Assembly: GCF_000341735.1 (NCBI RefSeq)
Contig: NZ_KB455575.1
Span: 3,604,190 to 3,668,189 of the forward strand
Source of the DNA: Methylotuvimicrobium buryatense 5G
GTDB lineage: Bacteria; Pseudomonadota; Gammaproteobacteria; Methylococcales; Methylomonadaceae
DNA length: 64,000 nt
Reading direction: 5' to 3'
The notes below the pieces were generated by a model. That model was not told the origin of the DNA, searched no databases, and was given only the letters and a program-made list of their open reading frames with translations. The position numbers and the translations under genes were made by a program. This document shows, one piece after another, positions 63,338-64,000 of this stretch. Every line of letters starts with the position of its first letter. The stretch's first letter is position 1.

Positions 63338-64000
63338 CAGGGCAAACGCATTAAAAATACTGTTAAAACATAGAGTTTAGAGGTATCGTATCGGAATTTT
63401 GCGTATGTTACCAACGGACTGCAGTTTAATTAAGCACTTTTCCAACGTGACTGATCCCCGAATTGAACGTAAGAAACTTCATCAGTTGATGGATATCATT
63501 GTACTCACTGTTTGCGCCTCGTTAAGCGGTGCTGAGGGTTGGGAAGCCATTGAAGAGTTTGGCCATAATAAATTAGATTGGTTAAGGCAGTTTGTACCGT
63601 TAAAGAATGGCATTCCATCGCATGATTGCTTGGCGTATGTCATTTCTCGATTGTCACCGAAAGAATTTCAACGTTGCTTTATAGATTGGGTGAACGCCAT
63701 TCGCGAAGTGATACCCGATGAAGTGATTGCGATAGATGGCAAAACCGCACGCCGTTCGCATGACCGCAAACGCGGCCAAAATCCGTTGCACATGGTCAGC
63801 GCCTGGGGTTGTGCGAATGGATTAGTGCTCGGCCAAGAAGCGACCGAAGAAAAGTCGAATGAAATTACCGCAATCCCGAAGCTATTGGCTTTGCTAGAAC
63901 TTAAAGGTTGTATTGTGACCATTGATGCCATGGGCTGCCAGCGCACGATTGCTGAGCAAATCGTCGATCAAGGCGGTGATTACTGTTTGGGCCTGAAAGG
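63338..64000 (+). mobile_element. ISAs1-family insertion sequence, cut by the window end
   Basis: The transposase frame begins at 63405. A likely left end is CAGGGCAAACGCATTAAAAA at 63338, since ISAs1 elements often open with CAGGG, but the right end is outside the window so the boundary is unproven. A family E/B fragment (TAATTTCGGCAGTGCTCGAG) lies immediately upstream at 63297, suggesting insertion next to a dispersed repeat. Confidence 0.65.
63405..64000 (+). CDS. ISAs1-family transposase, N-terminal part
   Basis: 198 residues before the window edge. It starts MLPTDCSLIKHFSNVTDPRI and continues with KLHQLMDIIVLTVCASLSGA, EGWEAIEEFGHNKLDWL, GIPSHDCLAYVISRL, EVIAIDGKTARRSHD and NPLHMVSAWGCANGLVLGQ, the ISAs1 (DUF4338-free, H-repeat-like) signature. 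The catalytic Asp of AIDGKT is present. No frameshift is seen in the visible part. The start ATG at 63405 fits the family N-terminus. Confidence 0.9.
   Translation, partial: MLPTDCSLIKHFSNVTDPRIERKKLHQLMDIIVLTVCASLSGAEGWEAIEEFGHNKLDWLRQFVPLKNGIPSHDCLAYVISRLSPKEFQRCFIDWVNAIREVIPDEVIAIDGKTARRSHDRKRGQNPLHMVSAWGCANGLVLGQEATEEKSNEITAIPKLLALLELKGCIVTIDAMGCQRTIAEQIVDQGGDYCLGLK

Noticed and set aside
1..64000. tRNA or rRNA genes
   Set aside because: No T-loop/acceptor pattern or rRNA sequence was recognised by eye; a dedicated scan would be needed to exclude one fully.

Overview
The window looks like a chromosomal segment of a gamma-proteobacterial methanotroph of the Methylococcales (Methylomicrobium/Methylotuvimicrobium-like). 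This rests on the Pseudomonas-type order gshB-tonB-yqgE-ruvX-pyrR-pyrB-pyrX, the zwf-gnd pair, a eukaryote-type delta-24 sterol reductase (sterol synthesis is known in these methanotrophs), a secreted pentaheme cytochrome beside a Met/Gly-rich secreted protein, and many small dispersed repeats. No methane or methanol oxidation gene lies in the window, so the placement is an inference.

Layout. 1-9.5 kb: a metallophosphoesterase, a periplasmic ATP-dependent DNA ligase, a giant YdbH-like envelope protein, then zwf and gnd. 9.5-21 kb: repeat-rich DNA, a small membrane protein, a BamA-barrel-like outer-membrane protein, a Tim44-domain protein, an orphan OmpR-type regulator, cmoM, an AbrB/MazF pair whose toxin start is destroyed, a YbdG-type mechanosensitive channel, an unknown secreted protein, and a phosphate-type porin behind a three-repeat Pho box. 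21-23.1 kb: a fused BrnT-BrnA protein and an IS110 element inserted in a dispersed repeat. 23.2-32.3 kb: a divergent lipid-modification cluster (desaturase, flavin amine oxidase, DUF1365, cyclopropane synthase, DUF2878, a DUF1295-methyltransferase fusion) translationally coupled to a histidine kinase. 32.5-35.3 kb: a methyl-accepting chemotaxis protein carrying a complete photoactive yellow protein (PYP) at its C-terminus, overlapping by four bases a gene for a p-coumarate:CoA-ligase-like enzyme. 35.5-46 kb: SGNH hydrolase, DHCR24-like reductase, LOG protein, cytochrome c lipoprotein, and the pyrimidine/glutathione block. 46-64 kb: rpmB-rpmG, a cyclic-nucleotide/rhodanese protein, DegP/Q protease, moaB, DUF423, pepN, the secreted Met/Gly-rich protein and pentaheme cytochrome, UPF0182, rsd/algQ, a phosphorylase-fold protein and a truncated ISAs1 transposase.

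Three results stand out. (1) The chemoreceptor-PYP fusion keeps every chromophore-contact residue of PYP, has almost no periplasmic domain, and sits in an operon with the enzyme that would activate the chromophore: a candidate blue-light taxis system. (2) The IS110 element shows, in its non-coding end, paired guide-like sequences matching its own insertion site and its own terminus in the order and polarity expected of a bridge RNA; the site it hit lies in a conserved segment of a dispersed repeat. (3) That repeat has a conserved core but outer and inner arms that differ in every copy while staying self-complementary, as expected of a selected three-way-junction structure.
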